The notes below the pieces were generated by a model, which was not told the origin of the DNA, did not search any database, and saw nothing but the letters and a program-made list of their open reading frames with translations. Shown piece by piece: positions 7,891 to 17,222 of a DNA stretch of 64,000 bases. Position numbers and translations under genes: made by a program. The number at the start of each line of letters is the position of its first letter. The stretch's first letter is position 1. Source of the DNA: Enterobacteriaceae bacterium UBA7338 (GTDB lineage: Bacteria; Pseudomonadota; Gammaproteobacteria; Enterobacterales; Enterobacteriaceae); assembly GCA_002480085.1 (NCBI GenBank), contig DKPJ01000012.1, positions 1 to 64,000 of the forward strand. The letters run 5' to 3'.

Positions 7891-8137
7891 AACGTATCAA
7901 CCGATCAACTGCGATGACTATGACAACCTTGAACTCGCCTGCCAGCATCATCTGTTACTGACGCTGACGCTGAAAGATGGCGAAGAGCTAAAGGCCAAAG
8001 CCAGCGATTTAGTCTCGCGAAAGAACGTTGAGTACCTGCTCGTCGATGCAGCAGGTGAAACGCGTGAACTCCGTCTCGACAAAATTGCCAGCTTTAGCCA
8101 CCCGGATATCGGCACCGTCGTGGTGAGCGAATCCTGA
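7883..8137 (+). CDS. rof: Rho-binding antiterminator
   Basis: Rof (YaeO) binds the RNA-binding region of Rho hexamers and inhibits Rho-dependent termination. The ORF is 84 aa from ATG 7883, equal to E. coli Rof, with an Sm-like fold expected. Acidic residues are dense in the N-terminal stretch (INCDDYDNLE), which agrees with binding at the Rho primary site. An in-frame ATG two codons earlier (7877) is less likely by alignment. Follows yaeP with 8-bp overlap. Confidence 0.95.
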   Translation: MNETYQPINCDDYDNLELACQHHLLLTLTLKDGEELKAKASDLVSRKNVEYLLVDAAGETRELRLDKIASFSHPDIGTVVVSES

Positions 8138-8148
8138 ACCTGTTCCAG

Positions 8149-8166
8149 CGGGCAGCATGCTGCCCG
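8149..8166. terminator. palindromic terminator between rof and tilS
   Basis: CGGGCAGCATGCTGCCCG is an 18-bp perfect palindrome 11 bp after the rof stop, followed by TCATTT. A hairpin would have 7 bp and a 4-nt loop. tilS, convergent, ends at 8167, so the same structure may serve both genes. Confidence 0.6.
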
Positions 8167-9459
8167 TCATTTCCGCCACGTCAGCCGTAATCCCTCTGCG
8201 TTATCCGCCAGCCCTGCCTGAGTGACAAACTGCCCTGCCGCCGCGATCGGCGTTTCGCCATAAAAGAGTAGCGGCGTGGTGTCACGCAGCCAGGGTGCCA
8301 CCCCCAGCTCCTGCCAGATTTTTTTCAGCTTGCGCCCGCCGTGGCGTCCGGCAACATAGAGCATTCCCGGCGCATGAAAGCGCACCGTTACCGGCTCGTC
8401 GGCACGCGGCGGACGAACATCGCCCCCCGGCACCAGCATCAGCTCCCCTAACCCGGCGGGCAGCGTCAGCGGCTCCAGCAGCCCAGGCCATGGGATCACC
8501 GTCTGCCGCTGGCCGGGCGTGCTTTTCACCCACCAGAGCTGGCCCTGAAAACGGCGGATTTCATGGGATCCCAGCACCAGACGCGGGGACGCGTCTTCCC
8601 GGGCGAGGATCGCCTCCTGCCAGATGCGGGCCAGCAGATCCCGCGACGGCATCGGCGCACCCAGCCCGCTTAGCCAGCGGCGCAGAAGTGCCGCCCGGCG
8701 GGTAGCGCTCATGGTCATTAGCGGCGCAACGGTTAACGACCCCGCTTCGCTGACTAAACTCGCCAGCTCTTCCGCCAGCAGCTCGTCCAGAAGCTGCTCC
8801 TGCTCGCCGCACAGCGCCGCGCTGCGCGCCGCCGCGTTGGTAAAGTGCGGCCAGCGCTGCTTCAGCAGGGGGAGAACCTCGAGGCGGATAAAATTGCGAT
8901 CGTAGCTGGCGTCCTGATTACTCTCATCTTCGATCCAGCTCAGCCGATGGGCGCAGGCCCACTGCTCCAGCGCCTCGCGGGTTTCATTGAGCAGCGGACG
9001 CAGCAGCTGGGTGCCGTGGAAGGACAGCTCGCCAGGCATGGCTGCCAGCCCCGCCGGCCCGCTGCCGCGTTTCAGCGCCAGCAGCAGCGTTTCGCACTGA
9101 TCGTCCTGATGCTGGGCGGTAACCAGCACCTCCCCCGGCAGCAGGGCATCGGCAAAGGCCTGATAGCGCGCCTTGCGCGCCTGGGCTTCAATGCCCATCC
9201 CCTCCTCCGCCAGCGTCACGCGGGCGATGCTCAGCGGCACATCCCACTGGCGACATACCTGCTGGCAGTGAATTACCCATGCATCGGCGTTTGGGCTTAG
9301 CCCGTGATGAACATGGATCGCCCGCAGGGAGACGTCAGGCTGCTGCGTGCGCCACTGCACCAGCTGGTGCAGCAGAACGGTAGAATCCAGCCCGCCGCTA
9401 AAGGCCACCAGAAACCGGCGACGAGCATGCAGGCATTGCATAAGAGTTGAAGGTGTCAT
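8167..9459 (-). CDS. tilS: tRNA(Ile)-lysidine synthase
   Basis: Converts C34 of tRNA-Ile2 (CAU anticodon) to lysidine, changing both its identity and codon recognition from AUG to AUA; essential in E. coli. The PP-loop motif SGGLDS is at residues 21-26, followed by the N-type ATP pyrophosphatase domain. The C-terminal part (about 350-430) is the substrate-binding domain. 430 aa against 432 in E. coli. Its ATG overlaps the stop of the VOC gene by one base (TAATG), so it is coupled to it. Confidence 0.96.
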   Translation of the reverse strand: MTPSTLMQCLHARRRFLVAFSGGLDSTVLLHQLVQWRTQQPDVSLRAIHVHHGLSPNADAWVIHCQQVCRQWDVPLSIARVTLAEEGMGIEAQARKARYQAFADALLPGEVLVTAQHQDDQCETLLLALKRGSGPAGLAAMPGELSFHGTQLLRPLLNETREALEQWACAHRLSWIEDESNQDASYDRNFIRLEVLPLLKQRWPHFTNAAARSAALCGEQEQLLDELLAEELASLVSEAGSLTVAPLMTMSATRRAALLRRWLSGLGAPMPSRDLLARIWQEAILAREDASPRLVLGSHEIRRFQGQLWWVKSTPGQRQTVIPWPGLLEPLTLPAGLGELMLVPGGDVRPPRADEPVTVRFHAPGMLYVAGRHGGRKLKKIWQELGVAPWLRDTTPLLFYGETPIAAAGQFVTQAGLADNAEGLRLTWRK

Positions 9460-9848
9460 TACTGCTGGTATAGCTCCAGCGGTAGACCATCCGGATCGGT
9501 AAAGAAGGTGAAGCGCTTACCGGTAAAGGGATCGATACGCACCGGCTCGCACTCTACGCCGTGCTGTTGCAGGTGGGTAATCGCCCGCTCAACGTCGTCC
9601 ACGCTGAAGGCCAGATGCCGCAAGCCGCAGGCTTCGGGACGGCTGGGCCGCGCGGGTGGGAAAGGAAAGGAGAAAAGCTCAATCACATACTCGCCGTTCA
9701 GCGCCAGGTCACCCTTCCATGAGTCCCGCTCTTCACGATAGGCTTCGCTCTGCAGCTCAAAGCCCAGGATGTCGCAGTAAAACGCTTTGCTCTTTGCATA
9801 ATCCGTCGCAATGATCGCGATGTGGTGAACCTTTTTTAAACCAAGCAT
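9459..9848 (-). CDS. gloA2: VOC family protein (YaeR/GloA2, glyoxalase-like)
   Basis: 129-aa vicinal-oxygen-chelate protein, equal in length to E. coli YaeR. It shows two beta-alpha-beta-beta-beta modules: the first opens with HHIAI and ends with VIELFSFP; the second opens with LRHLAFSVDD and ends with DPDGLPLELYQQ. The histidines and glutamates of these segments are the expected metal ligands. The E. coli gene was annotated as a glyoxalase I homologue, but substrate and activity are not established. Lies between ldcC and tilS on the same strand. Confidence 0.88.
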   Translation of the reverse strand: MLGLKKVHHIAIIATDYAKSKAFYCDILGFELQSEAYREERDSWKGDLALNGEYVIELFSFPFPPARPSRPEACGLRHLAFSVDDVERAITHLQQHGVECEPVRIDPFTGKRFTFFTDPDGLPLELYQQ

Positions 9849-9903
9849 AACCCCTCCTTTTTTATGCCAACGTTACGACGCTGCGCATCCCTGCGCAAGG
9901 GGG

Positions 9904-12042
9904 TCACGTCTGTTTTAAGACCCTTACCCGGTAAACGCCATCCTCGTCGCGTTTCGCACCATGGATATCCGTTTCAAAACCGGGATAGTGGCGGCCAATG
10001 GCGCAGAGCATCAGGAGAAAATCGAGCACCGCCCGGCTGCGCTCGGTGATCATCTCTCCGGGCATCAGCAGCGGGACGCCCGGTGGATACGGCAGGATCA
10101 TATTGGCGGAGACGCGTCCCACCAGCGCCTCCAGCTCTACGGTCTCCACCTCGCCCTTCACCTGTAGCTGCCACGCCTGGTGCGGAGTCATGATCATGTG
10201 CGGTAGCACGTCGAAGGCCTGCAGCATCAGGCGCGGCAGCTCGTGCTGGCAGATGAGCTTGTGGATCCCCTGGGCCAGATCCTGAATGCGCATGTTGCGA
10301 TAGAAATCGGGATCCTCGGCGTAGAGATCCGGCAGCATGTTCTTCACCCGCAGGTTGAGATCGTAGGCGCGCTTAAACTCCATCAGGCCGCGCAGCAGTC
10401 CCATCGCCCGGGTTTTATCGATGCCGATGCTAAACAGGAACAGCAGGTTGTAGGGACCGGTTTTCTCTACTACCACGCCGCGCTCGTCGAGGAATTTTGC
10501 TACCAGCGCGGCGGGAATGCCCTCCTCCGCCATGTTGCCCTGCTCGTCCATGCCCGGCGTCAGGATGGTGACCTTGACCGGATCGAGGAACATATGGTCG
10601 GCATCCGCCTCGCGGAAGCCGTGCCACGCCTCGCCCGGCGCAACCGGCCAGCAGTCGGCCTGGTCAATATCTTCCGGCTGCCAGATATCGAAGAACCAGC
10701 CCTCCGCCTCGTCTTTCAGACGCTGCACTTCTTTGCGGAAGTGGAGCGCGCGCTCGACGGAGCGGTTGATCAGCCGCCGACCCGGGTTACCCCGCAGCAT
10801 CGCCGCCGCCGTTTCAATAGAGGCCACCAGCGGATAGCTGGGCGAGGTGGTGGTGTGCATCATGTAGGCTTCGTTAAAGGTCTCTTCGTCATATTCACCC
10901 TTAACGTGGATCAGCGACGCCTGGGAGAAGGCGGCCAGCATCTTATGCGTTGACTGGGTTTCAAAGAAGACCTTGCCCGGCACGCGGTCGCCGCTCATGC
11001 CGCTCTTGCCCGCATAGATGGGATGGAAGTTAGTGTAGGGAACCCATGCCGAGTCAAAGTGAATCGACGGCACGTCCAGGGTCTCCTTGATCCAGTTGGT
11101 ATTGTAGAGCAGCCCGTCATAGGTGGAGTTGGTGATCACCGCGTGAACCGGCCAGCTGGCGCCGTGGGTCGCCGCCACCTTCTCTGAAATGCTGTCATGA
11201 CTAAACTCGCGGCGGGGAATGCCGCCTAAAATACCCAGCGCGTTGCGCCCCGGCTTGAGCCAGATCGGCACCACGTCGCTCATCATCAGCAGATGAGCCA
11301 GCGACTTGTGGCAGTTGCGATCGATAAGCAGCGTGCTGCCGTCAGGGGCGGCATACATGCCGACAATCTTGTTGGAGGTCGAGGTGCCGTTGGTCACCAT
11401 GTAGCTCTGCTCGGCGCCAAAGGTACGGGCGATATACTCCTCGGCCTCCAGGTGCGGACCGGTGTGATCGAGCAGGGATCCCAGCTCGGTCACGGAGATC
11501 GAGACGTCGGCCTTCAGGGTATTGCCGCCGAAAAAGTCATAGAACAGGCAGCCCACCGGGCTTTTCTGGTAGGCGGTACCGGCCATGTGTCCAGGGGTAC
11601 AGAAGGTGTACTTGCCCTCTTTCACGTAGGTGAAGAGCGAGCGGGTAAAGGGTGGCGTAATGTGATCCAGATACTCGTTGGTATACTGGCGGATACGCGT
11701 CGAGATGCTGTCGGCTACGCCCAGCGCATACTCAAAAAACCAGAGCGCCATACGCATTTCATGGGCGCTGACGTCCATCGTTGAGTGGGTGTTGATAAAG
11801 GCGTAGAGCGGCAGATACTCATTAAGCTGGTTGATGTCGCTGCACAGATCCAGGCCGTGCTGGTCCCAGTCAAAGATGACGCCACAGATGCGCGGGTTGT
11901 GTTCGATGAGTTTTAACAGGTCGTTGCTGCTGGTGGGGTAGATGAGCTGGAAACCCTGCTGCTCCAGCGCAAGGTGAAGCTCTTTGAGCGGCTCGTCTTT
12001 ATAAAAAACGCCCTGCTGCCCCATGATGGCGATGATATTCAA
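9904..12042 (-). CDS. ldcC: lysine decarboxylase, constitutive type
   Basis: PLP-dependent fold-type I enzyme making cadaverine and CO2 from lysine. It has an N-terminal wing (flavodoxin-like) domain, the PLP lysine in STHKMLAAFSQ (near residue 367), and the C-terminal domain of the LdcI/LdcC/AdiA family. 712 aa against 713 in E. coli LdcC. Position between accA and the VOC gene identifies it as LdcC rather than the acid-inducible CadA. No cadB partner is adjacent. Confidence 0.95.
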   Translation of the reverse strand: MNIIAIMGQQGVFYKDEPLKELHLALEQQGFQLIYPTSSNDLLKLIEHNPRICGVIFDWDQHGLDLCSDINQLNEYLPLYAFINTHSTMDVSAHEMRMALWFFEYALGVADSISTRIRQYTNEYLDHITPPFTRSLFTYVKEGKYTFCTPGHMAGTAYQKSPVGCLFYDFFGGNTLKADVSISVTELGSLLDHTGPHLEAEEYIARTFGAEQSYMVTNGTSTSNKIVGMYAAPDGSTLLIDRNCHKSLAHLLMMSDVVPIWLKPGRNALGILGGIPRREFSHDSISEKVAATHGASWPVHAVITNSTYDGLLYNTNWIKETLDVPSIHFDSAWVPYTNFHPIYAGKSGMSGDRVPGKVFFETQSTHKMLAAFSQASLIHVKGEYDEETFNEAYMMHTTTSPSYPLVASIETAAAMLRGNPGRRLINRSVERALHFRKEVQRLKDEAEGWFFDIWQPEDIDQADCWPVAPGEAWHGFREADADHMFLDPVKVTILTPGMDEQGNMAEEGIPAALVAKFLDERGVVVEKTGPYNLLFLFSIGIDKTRAMGLLRGLMEFKRAYDLNLRVKNMLPDLYAEDPDFYRNMRIQDLAQGIHKLICQHELPRLMLQAFDVLPHMIMTPHQAWQLQVKGEVETVELEALVGRVSANMILPYPPGVPLLMPGEMITERSRAVLDFLLMLCAIGRHYPGFETDIHGAKRDEDGVYRVRVLKQT

Positions 12043-12095
12043 TGCTTACCTCCGTGCGAATTCACAGGTAAGCATAGTTGAGGCGAAGAGGTTTT

Positions 12096-12128
12096 GTAGG
12101 CCGGGCACGCGTGAGCGCCGCCCGGCGT
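12096..12128. repeat. REP-like palindrome between accA and ldcC
   Basis: GTAGGCCGGGC...GCCCGGCG, with an arm pair of about 7 bp and a 14-nt interior (acgcgtgagcgccg), in the 96-bp gap. It shares the GTAGGCCGGGC and GCCGCCCGGCG cores with the other REP elements in this window. Confidence 0.7.
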
Positions 12129-12138
12129 TCTACAGGGA

Positions 12139-13098
12139 TCAGGCGTAGCCGTAGCTCATCAGGCGCTGGTAACGACGGTCACGCAGCTCCTCTTTGCTCA
12201 GCACGTCGAGGTCGGCCAGATCTTCCAGCAGCTGCGCCTTCAACGACGCGGCAATAGCTTCCGGGTTGCGATGCGCGCCACCCAGCGGCTCTGGAATAAT
12301 GGAGTCGATCAGCTTCAGCTCCTTCAGGCGCGGGGCGATAATGCCCATCGCGTCCGCCGCCAGCGGCGCTTTATCGGCGCTCTTCCACAGAATGGACGCA
12401 CAGCCTTCCGGAGAGATCACCGAGTAGGTGCTGTACTGCAGCATGTTAACTTTGTCGCCCACGCCGATAGCCAGCGCGCCGCCGGAGCCGCCTTCACCGA
12501 TAACGGTGCAGATCACCGGCACGTTCAGACGCGACATCTCACGCAGGTTGCGCGCGATCGCTTCAGATTGGCCACGCTCTTCTGCGCCCACGCCTGGGTA
12601 AGCACCCGGGGTGTCGATAAAGGTGATGATCGGCATGTTGAAACGCTCGGCCATCTCCATCAGGCGCAGCGCTTTGCGATAGCCTTCCGGAGCCGGCATA
12701 CCAAAGTTACGACGGATCTTCTCTTTAGTTTCACGCCCTTTCTGATGACCAATGATCATCACCGGACGCCCATCCAGACGCGCGATACCGCCGACGATGG
12801 CTTTGTCGTCAGCGTAGGCGCGGTCACCGGCCAGCTCGTCGAACTCATCGAACGCCAGGCGGACATAATCCAGGGTGTACGGACGCTGTGGGTGACGCGC
12901 CAGTTGCGCCACCTGCCATGCGCCGAGATCGGCAAAGATTTTGCGGGTCAGCTCTACGCTTTTTTCGCGCAGACGATGCACCTCTTCGTCGATGTTAATA
13001 TCCAGTTTTTCATCCTGGCGGCTCACGGCCGTCAGGGAATCGATTTTCGCTTCCAGCTCGGCGATCGGCTGTTCGAAATCAAGGAAATTCAGACTCAT
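12139..13098 (-). CDS. accA: acetyl-CoA carboxylase carboxyltransferase subunit alpha
   Basis: Alpha subunit of the carboxyltransferase that, with AccD, moves CO2 from carboxybiotin to acetyl-CoA, the first committed step of fatty-acid synthesis. Crotonase-like fold with the GGSGGALAIG oxyanion segment around residues 204-213 and PEGCASILW further on. 319 aa, equal to E. coli AccA. Lies 12 bp after dnaE on the same strand, and is probably read partly from promoters inside or before dnaE. Confidence 0.98.
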   Translation of the reverse strand: MSLNFLDFEQPIAELEAKIDSLTAVSRQDEKLDINIDEEVHRLREKSVELTRKIFADLGAWQVAQLARHPQRPYTLDYVRLAFDEFDELAGDRAYADDKAIVGGIARLDGRPVMIIGHQKGRETKEKIRRNFGMPAPEGYRKALRLMEMAERFNMPIITFIDTPGAYPGVGAEERGQSEAIARNLREMSRLNVPVICTVIGEGGSGGALAIGVGDKVNMLQYSTYSVISPEGCASILWKSADKAPLAADAMGIIAPRLKELKLIDSIIPEPLGGAHRNPEAIAASLKAQLLEDLADLDVLSKEELRDRRYQRLMSYGYA

Positions 13099-13110
13099 AG
13101 TATTCCTGTA

Positions 13111-16100
13111 TTAGTCAAACTCCAGTTCCACCTGCTCCGGGCCAACCAGGCCACGCAGATCGTTAAGTAAACGATCGCTCGGAGAGACACGCCACGTTGC
13201 ACCAAAGCGCAACCGGGCGCGCGCATCCGCTCTCTGGTAGTAGAGATGCACTGGAATGGTCCCCGAACGGTGGGGTTCCAGAGACTGACGGAGTCGGTTT
13301 AAAAGCTGGTCATCAATTTGCCTGTCCGTCAGCGAGATAGCAAGCCCGCGAGCATATTTTTCCCGGGCTTCGTCAATGTCCATCACTTCGCGGGCGGTCA
13401 TTTTAAGCCCCCCGCTGAAGTCATCAAAGCTGACCTGTCCGCTGACGATGAGTATGCGGTCTTTTTCCAGCAATTGCTGATATTTATCCAGCGCGTCGGT
13501 GAATAACATCACCTCCAGACGGCCGGAACGGTCATCCAGCGTACAGATACCGATACGATTGCCGCGCTTGGTGACCATAACCCGCGCCGCAATGACGAGC
13601 CCCGCAGCGGTGGTGATCTTACCACGCTCTGTCGGATGCATGTCTTTGAGCCGAAGCCCGCCGACATAGCGCTCAATCTCTTTTAAATACTGGGTAATCG
13701 GGTGACCCGTCAGGTAAAGCCCCAACGTTTCACGTTCGCCGTCCAGCACCACCTGCTCCGGCCAGCGCTGGCAGTTGGCGTAGGACTGCTCGATCTGCGC
13801 CGGCTCCTCCGCCAGCACGCCGAACATATCCGCCTGGCCAATCGCCTCGGCTTTAGCATGCTGATCGGCGGCTTTTAGCGCATCGCTCAGCGAGTTCATC
13901 AGCGCGGCGCGGTGCGGCCCGAGGCGGTCAAACGCCCCGGACATGATCAGCTTCTCCAGCACCCGACGGTTAAGCTTTTTGGTGTCGGTGCGGGCGCAGA
14001 GGTCGAACAGCTCGCGGAAGTAGCCATCTTTATTACGCGCTTCCAGAATAGCTTCGATCGGGCCTTCACCCACGCCCTTGATGGCGCCGATACCGTAGAC
14101 AATCTCGCCGTCGTCGTTAACGTGAAAATGGTACAGCCCGGAGTTGATATCCGGCGGCAGGATCTTTAACCCCATCCGCCAGCACTCATCCACCAGCCCG
14201 ACCACCTTCTCGGTGTTGTCCATATCCGCCGTCATCACCGCCGCCATAAACTCAGCGGGATAGTGTGCCTTCAGCCACAGCGTCTGGTACGACACCAAAG
14301 CATAGGCGGCGGAGTGCGATTTGTTAAATCCATAGCCGGCGAATTTCTCCACCAGATCGAAGATCTTCATCGCCAGTTCGCCGTCAACGCCGTTCTTCTT
14401 CGCTCCGTCTTCAAAGACCGAGCGCTGCTTGGCCATCTCTTCCGGCTTCTTCTTACCCATCGCACGACGCAGCATGTCCGCGCCGCCCAGCGTATAGCCG
14501 GATAGCTCCTGGGCAATCTGCATCACCTGCTCCTGGTAGAGGATAATGCCGTAGGTCGGCTCCAGCACCGGCTTCAGGCACTCGTGCTGCCACTGCACGT
14601 CAGGGTAGGAGATCTCTTCCCGGCCGTGCTTACGGTCGATAAAGTTGTCTACCATCCCCGACTGCAATGGGCCGGGACGGAACAGCGCCACCAGGGCGAT
14701 CATATCTTCGAAGCAGTCGGGCTGCAGGCGTTTGATCAGATCCTTCATGCCGCGGGATTCAAGCTGGAAGACCGCGGTGGTCTCCGAGCGCTGCAGCATA
14801 TCAAAACTTTTCTTGTCGTCGAGCGGAATCGCGGCGATATCAATCGGCTCCAGACCCTGCTTCGCCCGGCGCGGGTTGATCATCTTCAACGCCCAGTCGA
14901 TGATCGTCAGCGTACGCAGGCCGAGGAAGTCGAACTTCACCAGGCCCGCATACTCCACGTCGTTCTTATCGAACTGGGTCACCGGATGCTGCCCGGCATC
15001 ATCACAGTAGAGCGGCGCAAAGTCGGTAATTTTGGTCGGCGCGATCACCACCCCACCGGCGTGCTTACCGGCGTTACGCGTGACCCCTTCCAGCTTGCGC
15101 GCCATGTCGATGAGGGCCTTGACCTCTTCGTCGGCCTCGTAGATCTCCGGCAGCTGTGGCTCGGCCTCGAAGGCTTTCGCCAGGGTCATGCCGGGATCCG
15201 GCGGCACCAGCTTGGAGATGCGATCCACAAAGCCGTAAGGGTGGCCCAGCACGCGACCAACGTCGCGGATCACCGCTTTCGCCGCCATCGTACCAAAGGT
15301 GATAATCTGCGACACCGCCTCGCGACCGTACATCTCCGCCACGTGGTCGATCACCTGGTCACGTTTCTCCATGCAGAAGTCAACGTCGAAGTCAGGCATC
15401 GAAACACGCTCCGGGTTGAGGAAGCGTTCGAACAGCAGGTCAAACTCCAGCGGATCGAGGTCGGTGATCTTCAGCGCGTAGGCCACCAGCGACCCTGCGC
15501 CGGAACCACGGCCTGGCCCTACCGGGACGCCGTTATCCTTCGACCACTGGATGAACTCCATTACGATCAGGAAGTAACCCGGGAAGCCCATCTGGTTGAT
15601 CACCTTCAGCTCAACGTCGAGGCGCTCGTCATACTCCGGGCGCTTCTCGGCGCGCACCGCCGGGTCCGGGAAGAGGAACTCCAGACGCTCCTCCAGCCCC
15701 TCCTTCGACTTCAGCACCAGGAAATCTTCCGTGGTCATCTCACCGGTGGGGAACTGCGGCAGGAAGTATTCGCCGAGACGTACGGTGACGTTGCAGCGTT
15801 TGGCAATCTCTACGCTGTTCTCCAGCGCCTCCGGGATGTCAGAGAACAGCTCGCACATCTCCTCTTCGCTGCGCATATACTGCTGCGGCGAGTAGAGGCG
15901 CGGGCGCTTGGGATCGTCGAGGGTAAAGCCGTCGTGAATAGCCACGCGAATTTCGTGGGCGTCAAAATCGCCGCTGTCGATAAAGCGGACGTCGTTGGTT
16001 GCCACCACCGGCAGACCGCGCTCCTGAGCCAGCTCAACCGCCGCGTGCAGGTAGCTCTCCTCGTCAGGACGGCCGGTACGGATCAGCTCCAGGTAGAAGC

Positions 16101-16593
16101 GATCCGGGAAGTGGGTCTCGTAGAAGCTCACGCACTGATCTACCAGCGCCGCATTGCCGCGCAGCAGGCTTTTGCCCACGTCGCCCATGCGTCCGCCGGA
16201 GAGCAGGATCAGCCCTTCTCCCAGCTCTGCCAGCCACTCCCGGTCGATCCACGGTCCCAGCGCGCCGTAGCCACGCTGGTAGGCGCGGGAGATAAGCAGC
16301 GTCAGATTCTGGTAGCCGGTGTTGTTGGCGGCGAGCACCGTGATCTGCGTAAACTCGTCGCCCATGATATCGCTCTGGACGTGAAAATCCGCCCCAACGA
16401 TTGGCTTAATCCCTGCCCCGTGGCCCGTTCCGTAGAACTTAACCAGACCGCAGAGGTTGGTAAAATCGGTGATCGCCAGCGCAGGCTGACCCAACGCGGC
16501 CGCCTTTTTTACCAGCGGTCCGGTCTTAGCCAGCCCATCGATCATGGAGTAGTCGCTGTGCACCCGCAGGTGCACGAAACGTGGTTCAGCCAT
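13111..16593 (-). CDS. dnaE: DNA polymerase III alpha subunit
   Basis: Catalytic subunit of the replicative polymerase. The N-terminal PHP domain (1-270) opens with HLRVHSDYS. The palm carries the catalytic aspartates in PDFDVDFC (about residues 401-403) and a third near 555 in KFDFLG. The tandem helix-hairpin-helix, OB-fold (about 980-1070) and C-terminal tau-binding domain follow. 1160 aa, equal to E. coli DnaE. It belongs to the long leftward lpx-dnaE-accA block, 32 bp after rnhB. Confidence 0.99.
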   Translation of the reverse strand: MAEPRFVHLRVHSDYSMIDGLAKTGPLVKKAAALGQPALAITDFTNLCGLVKFYGTGHGAGIKPIVGADFHVQSDIMGDEFTQITVLAANNTGYQNLTLLISRAYQRGYGALGPWIDREWLAELGEGLILLSGGRMGDVGKSLLRGNAALVDQCVSFYETHFPDRFYLELIRTGRPDEESYLHAAVELAQERGLPVVATNDVRFIDSGDFDAHEIRVAIHDGFTLDDPKRPRLYSPQQYMRSEEEMCELFSDIPEALENSVEIAKRCNVTVRLGEYFLPQFPTGEMTTEDFLVLKSKEGLEERLEFLFPDPAVRAEKRPEYDERLDVELKVINQMGFPGYFLIVMEFIQWSKDNGVPVGPGRGSGAGSLVAYALKITDLDPLEFDLLFERFLNPERVSMPDFDVDFCMEKRDQVIDHVAEMYGREAVSQIITFGTMAAKAVIRDVGRVLGHPYGFVDRISKLVPPDPGMTLAKAFEAEPQLPEIYEADEEVKALIDMARKLEGVTRNAGKHAGGVVIAPTKITDFAPLYCDDAGQHPVTQFDKNDVEYAGLVKFDFLGLRTLTIIDWALKMINPRRAKQGLEPIDIAAIPLDDKKSFDMLQRSETTAVFQLESRGMKDLIKRLQPDCFEDMIALVALFRPGPLQSGMVDNFIDRKHGREEISYPDVQWQHECLKPVLEPTYGIILYQEQVMQIAQELSGYTLGGADMLRRAMGKKKPEEMAKQRSVFEDGAKKNGVDGELAMKIFDLVEKFAGYGFNKSHSAAYALVSYQTLWLKAHYPAEFMAAVMTADMDNTEKVVGLVDECWRMGLKILPPDINSGLYHFHVNDDGEIVYGIGAIKGVGEGPIEAILEARNKDGYFRELFDLCARTDTKKLNRRVLEKLIMSGAFDRLGPHRAALMNSLSDALKAADQHAKAEAIGQADMFGVLAEEPAQIEQSYANCQRWPEQVVLDGERETLGLYLTGHPITQYLKEIERYVGGLRLKDMHPTERGKITTAAGLVIAARVMVTKRGNRIGICTLDDRSGRLEVMLFTDALDKYQQLLEKDRILIVSGQVSFDDFSGGLKMTAREVMDIDEAREKYARGLAISLTDRQIDDQLLNRLRQSLEPHRSGTIPVHLYYQRADARARLRFGATWRVSPSDRLLNDLRGLVGPEQVELEFD

Positions 16594-16625
16594 CTTAATC
16601 CAGTTTACTTAGTTTGCTGCAGCAA

Positions 16626-17222
16626 TCAGGAGACTAACCCCAGCGCGCGCTTTACTGGCGCAAAGCTACGCCGGTGATGCTCTGTCGCGCCGTGCTCCGC
16701 CAGTCTCTCCAGGTGGAAAGCGGTCGGATACCCTTTATGCTGCGCAAAGCCATATTGAGGGAACGTCAGGTCAAGCGCAGCCATCTCGGCGTCGCGCGTG
16801 ACTTTAGCAATAATGGAGGCCGCGCTAATCTCCGCGACCCGGCTATCCCCTTTCACCACCGCCATCGAAGGCATAGGCAGGGCCGGACAGCGGTTGCCGT
16901 CAATCAGCACATACTCGGGAACAACGGATAGCCCGGCCACGGCGCGCTGCATCGCCAGCATGGTGGCGTGCAGAATGTTCAGCTCGTCTATCTCATGCGG
17001 CTCGGCGCGCCCCAGGCTCCAGCATAGCGCTTTTTCCTGAATCTCAGCAAACAGCGCCAGGCGGCGTTTTTCGCTCAGCTTTTTGGAGTCGTTCAGGCCG
17101 ATAATAGGCCGGGCGGGGTCAAGGATCACCGCCGCCGTAACGACCGCGCCCACCAGCGGGCCACGGCCTACCTCATCCACACCCGCCACTAAGTGGTGGT
17201 GCGGATAGATAAATTCGTTCAT
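16626..17222 (-). CDS. rnhB: ribonuclease HII
   Basis: Removes ribonucleotides and RNA primers from RNA:DNA hybrids. The motif AGVDEVGRGPL holds the catalytic Asp16 and Glu17; further carboxylates are in LIDGN and the KVTRDAEM region. 198 aa, equal to E. coli RNase HII. Its ATG overlaps the lpxB stop as ATGA. Confidence 0.97.
   Translation of the reverse strand: MNEFIYPHHHLVAGVDEVGRGPLVGAVVTAAVILDPARPIIGLNDSKKLSEKRRLALFAEIQEKALCWSLGRAEPHEIDELNILHATMLAMQRAVAGLSVVPEYVLIDGNRCPALPMPSMAVVKGDSRVAEISAASIIAKVTRDAEMAALDLTFPQYGFAQHKGYPTAFHLERLAEHGATEHHRRSFAPVKRALGLVS

Noticed and set aside
14584..16677. 697-codon plus-strand open frame antisense to dnaE
   Set aside because: It mirrors the codon bias of dnaE (GC-rich third positions leave the opposite frame open). 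Composition is His/Arg/Gln/Leu-heavy with no recognisable domain, and dnaE is intact.
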